Assembly (NCBI GenBank): GCA_016840125.1
Contig: JAEOSY010000638.1
Span: 1 to 20,544 of the forward strand
DNA length: 20,544 bases
Direction: 5' to 3'
Source: Candidatus Helarchaeota archaeon
GTDB taxonomy: Archaea > Asgardarchaeota > Lokiarchaeia > Helarchaeales > HEL-GB-A
A program made the translations under genes and the position numbers. The notes under the pieces were generated by a model. That model was not told the origin of the DNA. It searched no databases and saw only the letters and a list, made by a program, of their open reading frames with translations. This document shows positions 1 through 5,882 of this stretch, in pieces. Each line of letters opens with the position of its first letter. The first letter of the stretch is position 1.

Positions 1-1
1 C

Positions 2-283
2 GCTAAAGTCTTCAGCAATCAGGAACATGAGTTACTCAGATATCTTCGGAAGGACGAAGGTCAGTATGACATTTTAAAATCCTTTATTAAAGACTTCAAT
101 TTACATAAAGCCTTGGTAGTCAAATTATGGTGCTATTTAGATCGCTATTTCCGCAATCTTTTTATTATTGATCTTAAACCAGAAGAGATGGATTTTGTTA
201 AGTTCTGTATCTCACTCGAAGAAATTCAAGAGGTCCTGCCTCCAAATTCAAACTTCTATACGCATGAAATTAAAGCCGTTTAA
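2..283 (+). CDS. 3' end of an unrecognised protein (partial)
   Basis: An open frame enters at the left edge and ends in TAA at 281-283, giving the last 93 residues of a larger protein. The frame has no internal stop, and composition is balanced with alternating charged and aromatic residues (for example KLWCYLDRYFRNLF), suggesting a mostly helical globular C-terminus ending in ...YTHEIKAV. I do not recognise a family. It converges on the minus-strand gene that follows, with a T-run between them that could end its transcript. The start and most of the protein lie outside the window, so nothing can be said of its function. Confidence 0.7.
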   Translation, partial: AKVFSNQEHELLRYLRKDEGQYDILKSFIKDFNLHKALVVKLWCYLDRYFRNLFIIDLKPEEMDFVKFCISLEEIQEVLPPNSNFYTHEIKAV

Positions 284-304
284 CTGGTCTAGTTTAATAA
301 TAAT

Positions 305-316
305 TCTTTTTTTTTA
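305..316 (+). terminator. T-rich transcription terminator
   Basis: Nine consecutive T residues (307-315) lie 24 bases after the stop of the first gene. Archaeal RNA polymerase commonly terminates at such T-tracts. The run abuts the end of the opposing gene. Confidence 0.45.
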
Positions 317-928
317 ATCTCCAATACTATTATTAACAATGAATTCTGTCTGAGGTTCTATGAGTAAGAAACCTTCAGGTTCTGTTGAAATGACTTTAAC
401 TGTTACTTTTGAAAGTAGTGGCGTATGAATCGCGAATTTACTCCCTTTATGTAAAGGTATTTTTTCACCAACCAAAGTACTTTTAATACTTTTTTGCCAA
501 ATGAGAGAGTTGGGAGTTGTTAGAGGTGGTAAGATTACTATAGTGACTTTTTCAGCCGTGGATAGTTCAGGGAAGCTGAGTTCAACCCAATCTCCAGATA
601 CAAAATCATTGTTCCTACAATACTGTTCTGTCAACCAGATGATATGATCTAAACCTGTCTGCTGTGGAATCATTTCCACTTTACCTGTTGCAATTCGACC
701 ATTTAGTTTAACTTGAGCAAACATTCCATTATGAATACCTATTTTAGTTCCTAAAGTTTTGGAAATTCGAATCGCTGTTGAGTCAATTTCATCACACTCG
801 AACTCAATTATGCAAACTTGTAAGGGGACTTTGATTTTCTTTTTCATATAACAATAAGTTAGTAGAATTTCCATAAAAGGTCCCCGTCCTTTCTTAATTT
901 CGAACCTATATAGTTCTTTATATATCAT
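314..928 (-). CDS. Stand-alone Cdc48/VAT N-domain-like protein
   Basis: The 204-residue product has no AAA ATPase module but resembles the N-terminal substrate/cofactor-binding region of Cdc48/p97/VAT (double-psi beta barrel followed by a four-stranded clam). Seen: a barrel-like N half (IEFECDEIDSTAIRISKTLG, then KIGIHNGMFAQVKLNG), a linker with AEKVTIVILPP matching the Cdc48 pattern AEKVTLAPT, and a C half ending VKVISTEPEGFLLIEPQTEF, which matches the conserved Cdc48 strand VVSTEP-G-VVVTE-TEIEV. Ufd1, a Cdc48 adaptor, has the same fold without ATPase, so an adaptor or decoy role is possible (inference). The start is uncertain: the domain begins near Met28 (847), Met19 (874) is also possible, and a TATA-like TATATAAAG at about 912-920 on this strand would favour the shorter forms. 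Confidence 0.68.
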   Translation of the reverse strand: MIYKELYRFEIKKGRGPFMEILLTYCYMKKKIKVPLQVCIIEFECDEIDSTAIRISKTLGTKIGIHNGMFAQVKLNGRIATGKVEMIPQQTGLDHIIWLTEQYCRNNDFVSGDWVELSFPELSTAEKVTIVILPPLTTPNSLIWQKSIKSTLVGEKIPLHKGSKFAIHTPLLSKVTVKVISTEPEGFLLIEPQTEFIVNNSIGD

Positions 929-1115
929 TAATTAATTTAAATACCCCAAATCACCTTCTTACTTACCTTTAACTGGAAAAATCGCGGAGTTTAAATAGGA
1001 TTTTCAAAGAGGGAATTTTTCGTTTTTAGGGTTGAACTTGTCAAATAGGTTTATAATCTCCTCTGTTTTGAATAGTCCCTGTGTTAATTTCCCCTTTAAA
1101 TCAACTTTCTTCTTT

Positions 1116-1424
1116 CTATTCCTTAAAAGGTTTCCCAAACCACTCTTCAAACCACTTTACGAATGTCTCCCTATTTGAACTAATCCAAAAAAAGGTGAAT
1201 CCTTTTTTCATCTTCTCATACCCGAAAATCCCCTTAGAAGTTACGTTTAAAATAGATAAATTTCGTTCAACTTTCTGGGGGTAGTACTTTTGTTCAGGAT
1301 TCTCTTCATTAAGTGATTTTGAGATGTTATGGGGGGTTAATTTTTCCCCAAAATTCTCCTCTGTACTTAAAAGTCGTACTATTTTTTCCGTATATGCTTC
1401 TCTAAGCTCTTGTTCTATGCCCAT
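1116..1424 (-). CDS. Small winged-helix-like protein
   Basis: A 102-residue protein with a predicted helix-rich N half (EKIVRLLSTEENFGEKLTP, then HNISKSL), a probable recognition helix (YPQKVERNLSILN) and a beta hairpin or wing (KGIFGYEKMKKGFTFFWIS), followed by an acidic/aromatic tail FVKWFEEWFGKPF. The order helix-helix-recognition helix-wing suggests a winged helix DNA-binding protein, but no named family is recognised. An in-frame GTG 18 bases upstream is possible. I chose ATG 1424 because a TATA box lies about 26 bases upstream, the spacing expected for a leaderless archaeal transcript. Confidence 0.55.
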   Translation of the reverse strand: MGIEQELREAYTEKIVRLLSTEENFGEKLTPHNISKSLNEENPEQKYYPQKVERNLSILNVTSKGIFGYEKMKKGFTFFWISSNRETFVKWFEEWFGKPFKE

Positions 1425-1444
1425 ATAAATCACAATTATCACTT

Positions 1445-1456
1445 TATTTATATAAA
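1445..1456 (-). promoter_or_regulatory. TATA box for the winged-helix-like gene
   Basis: On the minus strand this reads TTTATATAAATA, centred about 26 bases upstream of ATG 1424. That matches an archaeal TATA box driving a leaderless message. Confidence 0.5.
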
Positions 1457-1480
1457 TTTGGTCATTTTTAAAGGATATTC

Positions 1481-1548
1481 GATCCTAAATTAACTTAATT
1501 ATGAGTTACTTAGATATTATTAGAGTATAATAAACATTTATTAGGATC
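1481..1548. repeat. 8-base inverted repeat flanking a TATA-like sequence
   Basis: GATCCTAA at 1481-1488 is the exact reverse complement of TTAGGATC at 1541-1548, 52 bases apart, with TAAATTAAC following both arms as a direct repeat (about 1486 and 1559). The interval contains a TATA-like GTATAATAAA (1525-1534) that could start the element's first transcript. An operator or an element edge are both possible; an 8-base arm can also arise by chance. Confidence 0.3.
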
Positions 1549-1583
1549 TTGTTTACATTAAATTAACAAGAATAAGTTCAAAC

Positions 1584-1691
1584 TTGAAGAGCTCAGTAAT
1601 TTGCGCAAACTGCGGTGGGACGAGATCGCAGGGTGCGGGTAGAAATTTATACTGCAAAGCGCTGTTCGTGGCGGTTCGCGTGTTTGTCTAG
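1584..1691 (+). CDS. Possible 35-residue zinc-finger remnant
   Basis: A short frame from TTG 1584 to TAG 1689-1691 encodes ICANCGGTR followed by NLYCKA, half of a CxxC...C zinc ribbon. A single-base skip after the codon for the Ala of YCKA would give YCKACSWRFAC, restoring a second CxxC. It therefore looks like a decayed or frameshifted zinc ribbon of the kind found at the N-terminus of insertion-sequence proteins. No strong ribosome binding site is visible, so it may not be translated. Confidence 0.22.
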   Translation: MKSSVICANCGGTRSQGAGRNLYCKALFVAVRVFV

Positions 1692-1804
1692 GTGAGAAGA
1701 GATGGAAGGATGGAAAAGAAAACAGATTCAGGGACTATTAGGGTTCATCTTAGTGCGAGGGTGCACGCGCATCGTGATCCTTTGCGCACGGGATGGATGC
1801 GCAT
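1600..1804. repeat. TGCGCA palindrome cluster, left group
   Basis: Three copies of a TGCGCA-centred palindrome occur here: TTTGCGCAAA at 1600-1609 (perfect 10-base palindrome), TTTGCGCACG at 1781-1790 and ATGCGCAT at 1797-1804 (perfect 8-base). The same core recurs three times at 4881-4937. They could be binding sites for an element-encoded DNA-binding protein, but two lie inside a coding frame. Confidence 0.35.
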
Positions 1805-1917
1805 ATCCTCTATGGCGGTGCCAAGCCTGTGGAACATGTAAAACATTCGGGATCTCACCCGAGTTTATGGAGGGGAACTTGCTCGGTCGCGCCGCATTAC
1901 AGGAGGTCGTGTTATGA
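1702..1917 (+). CDS. Small zinc-ribbon protein
   Basis: A 71-residue protein starting at ATG 1702, six bases after a good ribosome binding site (AGGTGA, 1690-1695). A four-cysteine arrangement C28-x4-C33-x6-C40-x2-C43 in CARDGCAYPLWRCQACG, followed by KTFG, resembles the zinc ribbon of small DNA-binding proteins and the N-terminal zinc ribbon of some transposase subunits; an extra Cys46 is present. The stop TGA overlaps the ATG of the next gene (ATGA), implying translational coupling. It is the first well-supported gene of the compact plus-strand block that ends in orc1/cdc6. Its role is unknown; nucleic-acid binding is likely. Confidence 0.5.
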   Translation: MEGWKRKQIQGLLGFILVRGCTRIVILCARDGCAYPLWRCQACGTCKTFGISPEFMEGNLLGRAALQEVVL

Positions 1918-2117
1918 CAAAAAAGAATGTTGAACAGGATAAAGCCACGTTTACTCTCGCGCGAGTGGTGACGAACCGGGTCCAACCCAACACTTGGAAC
2001 CCGAACGTGATGCCTAAGGAGGAGTATGCCCAGCTGAAGGAGGCCATAAAGATAACCCAAGGAGCGTACTTGGAACAAAATCCCCCAAATCCTCCCTATA
2101 ATACATTAGCAAGGTGA
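1914..2117 (+). CDS. Truncated ParB-like N-terminal domain protein
   Basis: A 67-residue product. Residues 16-45, including VQPNTWNPN, MPKEEYAQLKEAI and the run-up ARVVTN, match the opening of the ParB/Sulfiredoxin-like nucleotidase fold (typical pattern: hydrophobic strand, PNPWNPN, helix with L-E-SI). In ParB proteins the next conserved block is a G-F-PI-V strand and a GEHR motif; here the frame instead gives a Pro/Asn-rich tail and stops, so the nucleotide-binding motif is missing. It overlaps the previous gene by four bases (ATGA) and has a GGAGG site at about 1901-1905, so it is probably translated. Likely a partition-gene relic or a short regulator. Confidence 0.5.
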   Translation: MTKKNVEQDKATFTLARVVTNRVQPNTWNPNVMPKEEYAQLKEAIKITQGAYLEQNPPNPPYNTLAR

Positions 2118-2122
2118 AATGG

Positions 2123-2242
2123 ATGAGTGTAAAGAATATGCATACCTGTCGAATAAGATATATTCGTTTAGTATGGATTAGGGATGCCAGAAAGATACTC
2201 ATCTTCGGGATATGGTCGAATCCACGGCAAGGGACTGTATAA
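2123..2242 (+). CDS. Small basic unknown protein
   Basis: A 39-residue frame from ATG 2123, preceded by GGTGA at 2113-2117, to TAA at 2240-2242. An in-frame GTG at 2114 would overlap the stop of the ParB-like gene by four bases. The product is Arg/Ile-rich (for example CRIRYIRLVWIRDARKILIF) and could be a short basic or membrane-associated peptide. It could also be a broken continuation of the ParB-like gene, although no ParB motif is visible in it. Low confidence. Confidence 0.25.
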   Translation: MSVKNMHTCRIRYIRLVWIRDARKILIFGIWSNPRQGTV

Positions 2243-2302
2243 TCTCCATCCAGCCTTCTTAGTCTTATAATTAAGCGTTATATGAGCGTGAGGTGATCGT
2301 AA

Positions 2303-3124
2303 TTGCTAGTAACTGAGGCAAGTAAGATGAATAACAAAAAGACCTTTCAAGATATTCTCCTCTTCCTAGAGGAGTTTGCGAAAAATCTCGTTGCGGGATT
2401 GCCTGAAGGTGAGGCGCTGAAGAAGACCGCCCGGATTTTCGAACCGAAACACTCCCATGGGATTACAGGTCATTTCAAGGGATTGATCGACAACAAACTC
2501 GACCAATCCTCCATCCAAGAGGTGTTTTTAGGTTACCCTGACCTTGTAGAGGATGATTTATTCATATTTTACTTTATTGACACAATTAACACCATGTTAG
2601 GGGAGGGATTGATTTGGACAGGTGAAAGACTCTTGGATATCCTGCCATGGTTCAATAACAATACCGTAACATCTCAGATGGCAATCTACTGGCGATATCC
2701 TGCTCCAGATCTTGCCGTCAATCCCGTCTCCCCCCAAGCTCTCGAAACTATGCTGGTATTACATCAACTTCTTATTACAAAGGTGTGGGGTTTAATTTAC
2801 CTTATGAGTCAAGGTGATCTGGGGACCTTAAGTGTCGGTGAATTACTGGAGCGGGAATCATTCCTTGATGATATCGTCAGCGGGATTATGTTAAGGTATG
2901 TCACCATCCATTCAACAGAAATATATAAAAGAAAATTGGAACGGGTCAGTGATGTACTCCCCGCATCCGTCCCCAATTTTTATTGGGACCCTGAGTGCCA
3001 TGCCTACACCAATTTGAAAGATGTGGAATGGAAATGGTACAATCGTCTCAATCTTGCCCCCATAAAAAAAATCCATATTTGCCCCAATTGTGGGCGCACC
3101 TGGAAGCTTCTAAGGGGTGTATGA
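2303..3124 (+). CDS. Unknown protein with C-terminal CxxC zinc motif
   Basis: A 273-residue protein. TTG 2303 is chosen as start because AGGTGAT lies five to six bases upstream, a near-perfect archaeal ribosome binding site; ATG 2327 is the alternative. The body is mostly helical with several aromatic-rich segments (LFIFYFIDTINTMLGEGLIW), and no catalytic motif is recognised. The C-terminus carries HICPNCGRTWKL, half a zinc ribbon, which could be completed by Cys/His in DPECHAY about 35 residues earlier. Its stop overlaps the next start (ATGA). Placement before orc1/cdc6 in a compact operon suggests a replication or element-maintenance role (inference only). Confidence 0.6.
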   Translation: MLVTEASKMNNKKTFQDILLFLEEFAKNLVAGLPEGEALKKTARIFEPKHSHGITGHFKGLIDNKLDQSSIQEVFLGYPDLVEDDLFIFYFIDTINTMLGEGLIWTGERLLDILPWFNNNTVTSQMAIYWRYPAPDLAVNPVSPQALETMLVLHQLLITKVWGLIYLMSQGDLGTLSVGELLERESFLDDIVSGIMLRYVTIHSTEIYKRKLERVSDVLPASVPNFYWDPECHAYTNLKDVEWKWYNRLNLAPIKKIHICPNCGRTWKLLRGV

Positions 3125-3414
3125 AGATACGCAATCAAAGTAGACACAATTTATTCGAACGAATGGTGAAAGGTGGTGCCCGTATTTCGATCCCTGACCA
3201 CTTACAGGACCTAAAGCGGTCAGTACGGGGTGGGATCGGACTCCGACTACTTGAACCCGCGACTTCCATACTATTTTTCTCCACTGGAGTCGTGCGGGCG
3301 CCGCCCACCATCTCCCCCTTAAAATATGTGAATAGAGGGCGAAAAAGTAGCATTCAAAGGGAAGAATTCAGGTTGGGACCCGAATTGATGAGAGGTGATT
3401 ATTTTGGCAGGTAA
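3121..3414 (+). CDS. Small basic unknown protein
   Basis: A 97-residue frame, Arg/Gly-rich (FERMVKGGARISIPDHLQDL, RGRKSSIQREEF), starting at ATG 3121, which overlaps the previous stop (ATGA), and ending at 3414 inside the first codons of orc1/cdc6. Overlap at both ends supports a translated, coupled gene. However, the DNA also holds an origin-like dyad at 3279-3289 and a T-arm-like GCGGGTTCAA on the other strand, so the stretch may instead be non-coding origin DNA that happens to stay open. I do not recognise a family. Confidence 0.4.
   Translation: MKIRNQSRHNLFERMVKGGARISIPDHLQDLKRSVRGGIGLRLLEPATSILFFSTGVVRAPPTISPLKYVNRGRKSSIQREEFRLGPELMRGDYFGR
3265..3289 (-). promoter_or_regulatory. Possible origin recognition box (ORB-like)
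   Basis: Read on the minus strand from 3289: CTCCAGTGGAG followed by AAAAATAG. The dyad TCCAGTGGA followed by an A-rich stretch matches the core of archaeal Orc1/Cdc6 binding boxes; the G-string that usually follows is only weakly present. It lies about 115 bases upstream of the orc1/cdc6 start, where archaeal origins are commonly found. Only one convincing copy was seen. Confidence 0.35.
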
Positions 3415-4702
3415 CTCTCAATTAGGTTTGAAGACAAATTTGGATAAGGAAATTACCGATAGCTTTAGGCAAAATCCAATATTCAAAGACGAGAATGTGT
3501 TAGATTTTCAGTACGTACCTGAAGAATTGCCCTGTCGCCGAGAGCAACTTTTAGAACTCTCGAGAGCATGTAGACCCCTTCTCAAAAATGGTTTATCATC
3601 TCGAATTCATCTCGCCGTTGTCGGGCCCTCTGGGATCGGGAAGACTGTTACCATAAAATATTTGGCGCAGAGACTCATGGACGCCACCAGTGATAGCACT
3701 TGTGAGATCCTCTGCGTTTACTACAACGGGTACGTAACCCGTACCGTACCAACTCTTTTTCGGGATATCTCGCGAAGGCAGTTTAACATTGACGGTAGGG
3801 GGTATTCAGATCAAGAGCTCCGATATTATCTATTTCAAGCTTTAAAGCGAACGAAAAAGAAACTCCTGATAATCCTTGATGAGGCAGACTTTTACGGTTT
3901 CGATCAACTCCTCAACTTGATCCATGTAAACGACAGTCTGGATGTCGGCAACCCGCAAATCTCCACCATCCTCATCGGACGCACGAGTGGTATGCAGCCA
4001 CTCCTCGATGCTGAACTTTCAAACCACATCACCAAACAGGTGGATTTTCCCTCTTATAGTGCAGGTCAATTGATTGAAATTCTGACAGCTCGCGCACATC
4101 TTGCATTCCATCCAACTGCCCTGGCAGAATCTACCTTGGCACTGGTCGGGCAGATAGTTTCAGCTCGTGGGAGCGCAGGTGAGGCACTAGGGTTGTTGAG
4201 AGAGGTAGGCCGTCTCGCAGAAGGTTCAGGAGCGTCCACAGTTACGCCAGAGCTGGTGGAAGCTGCCTACAAAAAACTGTGCCCCTCGATTAGCCCAGAA
4301 ATCTTAGTTGGTCTGAAGCTCCACGAACTCTTGCTTACTTTAGCCATTGCCTCCCGCCTAACCCATCGAGGAATTGTATCCACCCATACCAACGAAGCCT
4401 ATGAGTATTACATGGCTGTATGCAAAAAGTGGGCTCAGCCCCCCAGAGCTAAGAGTACCATTCATAGGTATCTCCGAATATTAAAACAGAGGGAAATTAT
4501 ATCTTTCGTCACTCGGTCGACACCTCCCCGCAGGAGGGGGGTGCGTGGGTACATTGGCCTACCGAACACTCCAGCCCATGCGTTAAAGCGGTCAATAGAG
4601 CAGGAACTTGCGAGACTGTTCTCGCAATCCCAAGCAGGGACGGGGAGTAACCCAGGTATAACAAAGCAGAAGGAAAAAAGTGTGGAAAGAGATGAAAAGT
4701 GA
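3404..4702 (+). CDS. Orc1/Cdc6-family replication initiator, divergent
   Basis: Orc1/Cdc6 proteins bind origin DNA with ATP and recruit the MCM helicase. The product is 432 residues, close to the usual 380-420. Seen: the family lead-in YVPEELPCRREQ (37-48), Walker A GPSGIGKT (74-81), Walker B LLIILDEAD (154-162), a lid region with VDFPSYSAGQLIEILTAR, and a C-terminal winged helix (about 310-400: STIHRYLRILKQREII, wing RRGVRGYIGL). Odd: the sensor-1 region reads ILIGRTSGMQ instead of I-I-SND, and the sensor-2 block reads GSAGEALGLL, lacking the Arg of the usual GDARRALDLL. ATP hydrolysis may be altered. TTG 3404 is preferred over GTG 3395 because GAGGTGAT (3392-3399) is then correctly spaced. 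Its setting suggests an integrated replicon's initiator rather than the host's. Confidence 0.88.
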   Translation: MAGNSQLGLKTNLDKEITDSFRQNPIFKDENVLDFQYVPEELPCRREQLLELSRACRPLLKNGLSSRIHLAVVGPSGIGKTVTIKYLAQRLMDATSDSTCEILCVYYNGYVTRTVPTLFRDISRRQFNIDGRGYSDQELRYYLFQALKRTKKKLLIILDEADFYGFDQLLNLIHVNDSLDVGNPQISTILIGRTSGMQPLLDAELSNHITKQVDFPSYSAGQLIEILTARAHLAFHPTALAESTLALVGQIVSARGSAGEALGLLREVGRLAEGSGASTVTPELVEAAYKKLCPSISPEILVGLKLHELLLTLAIASRLTHRGIVSTHTNEAYEYYMAVCKKWAQPPRAKSTIHRYLRILKQREIISFVTRSTPPRRRGVRGYIGLPNTPAHALKRSIEQELARLFSQSQAGTGSNPGITKQKEKSVERDEK

Positions 4703-4776
4703 TGGATAAATTAGGTGAGGGGTACGCCCGTCGGACTTTAAAACTTTTAGCAGGAGTTGCGTTCATAGGTTGGTGA
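4702..4776 (+). CDS. Possible 24-residue peptide coupled to orc1/cdc6
   Basis: ATG 4702 overlaps the last base of the orc1/cdc6 stop codon (TGATG) and opens a 24-codon frame with a basic then hydrophobic run (RRTLKLLAGVAFIGW). The overlap hints at coupling, but the length gives no statistical support and no family is recognisable. Confidence 0.15.
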   Translation: MDKLGEGYARRTLKLLAGVAFIGW

Positions 4777-4813
4777 AAGGGTTGGGTGAGAGCGACAGTT
4801 CGATACGAAATTT

Positions 4814-4823
4814 TAGTATAATA
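4814..4823 (+). promoter_or_regulatory. TATA-like box upstream of the cas7-like gene
   Basis: TAGTATAATA sits 8-17 bases before ATG 4831. With the usual spacing of about 25 bases, transcription would begin near 4844, so the box would fit better if translation began at a later in-frame ATG (4837, 4882 or 4912). A similar AGTATAATAA occurs at 1524-1533, before the other half of the element. Confidence 0.3.
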
Positions 4824-4830
4824 TGTAGTG

Positions 4831-5880
4831 ATGAATATGTCAGTAGATAGTAATGAAATTTCTTCTGAATCAAAGGAAGAAATGCGCAAAAGTGCGCCAG
4901 ATGAGAGCAAAATGCGCAAAATCGAAAAATGCGCAAATCCAGTTGAGATCACTTTTTTTTGTGAACTTGAGGGATACGATATTAAAACATTAAATTCGAC
5001 AACAGGAAAAGGATCATACATGCTCAAAGTCGGGCAGAGATCTGTAAACGTTCAGTATACATCGAAAAGGGTAACTAAAACGAAGAAAATAGATCTTGTT
5101 TTATACAAATTAAAAGGTCTGAGGGGTCTTCTACGCAGGGCTGCTGAAGCACGGCTTTTTAGGCATGGTAAAAGTCCTTGTTGTCCTACACCGAGTTTTC
5201 CTCATGAGGAGATCTTAGAGAAACATCTAGAAATGGGATATCATCCACAGGGGGGATGCAAACCTATGTGCATGGTTCGGCGGCTGTATGGGAGCATGTA
5301 TACTCCTGCTTCGATCAAGATTTTTCCGCCATACATCGCAAAAGCCACCGCCGAAAATATCCCCGCCGAAGTGAATCAATATCTCAATACCCATATCGCT
5401 ACGATTTTCGGGTTTGATCACGGTATTGTTTATCACAATGGGGAAGTCACACTGAAAGTGGAAACCTTCAATATTATTAACCGAAGGACAGAGACGGCAG
5501 TCAATAACTTCATGAAGCATCTGGCAAATGGAGTATTTCCGTTCAAAGTGGTTTTTTCACTTAACTCAATGACTGGAAAAGAGCTAATAGAGAATATAGG
5601 CTTTTTTATTGCCTCGCTCTATGAGATCAATCGGAGTAATGGGATTCAAATTGGGGCGGATAGGACCAGTGGCTCTGGACGGGTCAAGATCAGTGTGAAG
5701 GATTTGAAAATCAATCAAAAAATTCCTTTGATAGAGCAGTTTGTGAAGGCTGAAAAGAAACAAGAATATAGTATTAAATTCCGCGATGTAGAGATAGAGG
5801 ACTCTATAACAGATTTTTACTTAAACTCTGCATTTGGAAAATATGCCATCAATGCATTCAATGCGACTATGGGGATCTAA
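4831..5880 (+). CDS. Cas7-like RAMP protein (Csf2/Csc2/Csm3-like)
   Basis: Cas7 proteins form the backbone that coats CRISPR RNA in class 1 effectors. In this 349-residue protein a charged, probably disordered leader (1-37) precedes the fold. Seen: GLRGLLRRAAEARL (96-109), the family's G-x-LR helix; Cys117/Cys118 and Cys143/Cys147 around GYHPQGGCKPMC, a zinc-knuckle-like insertion as in Csf2/Csc2; RRLYGSMYTPASIKI, equal to the CR-LFGS...S-I motif; a second RRM-like half (GEVTLKVETFNIINRRTE); and a glycine-rich loop ending GADRTSGSGRVKI (about 275-287). It is followed two bases later by the RAMP-HD gene, so the two are co-transcribed. Start is uncertain (GTG 4828, ATG 4831 or ATG 4837). No Asp equivalent to the Csm3 RNA-cleaving residue was identified with certainty. 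The exact subtype cannot be told by eye. Confidence 0.72.
   Translation: MNMSVDSNEISSESKEEMRKSAPDESKMRKIEKCANPVEITFFCELEGYDIKTLNSTTGKGSYMLKVGQRSVNVQYTSKRVTKTKKIDLVLYKLKGLRGLLRRAAEARLFRHGKSPCCPTPSFPHEEILEKHLEMGYHPQGGCKPMCMVRRLYGSMYTPASIKIFPPYIAKATAENIPAEVNQYLNTHIATIFGFDHGIVYHNGEVTLKVETFNIINRRTETAVNNFMKHLANGVFPFKVVFSLNSMTGKELIENIGFFIASLYEINRSNGIQIGADRTSGSGRVKISVKDLKINQKIPLIEQFVKAEKKQEYSIKFRDVEIEDSITDFYLNSAFGKYAINAFNATMGI
4881..4937 (+). repeat. Three direct copies of AATGCGCAAA
   Basis: AATGCGCAAA occurs exactly at 4881-4890, 4911-4920 and 4928-4937, each around a TGCGCA palindrome, inside the 5' end of the cas7-like gene. It encodes repeated MRK or KCA residues in the leader. The core matches the group at 1600-1804. 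It may be an operator or iteron-like array, or an untranslated leader if the real start is later. Confidence 0.5.
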
Positions 5881-5882
5881 AC

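Noticed and set aside
1081..1284. A 67-residue plus-strand frame opposite the winged-helix-like gene.
   Set aside because: The minus-strand gene has a well-placed TATA box and a fold-like pattern; the plus frame is Phe/Ser/Asn shadow.
3225..3275. Minus-strand GCGGGTTCAAGT followed by GGAGTCCGATCCCA, resembling the 3' half of a tRNA and a possible attachment site.
   Set aside because: The T-stem cannot pair (no CCCGC partner), and no D-arm or anticodon stem is found. Without a matching second copy it cannot be called an att site.
4509..5027. A 172-residue minus-strand frame spanning the orc1 end and cas7-like start.
   Set aside because: It overlaps two better supported plus-strand genes and shows no motif or start signal.
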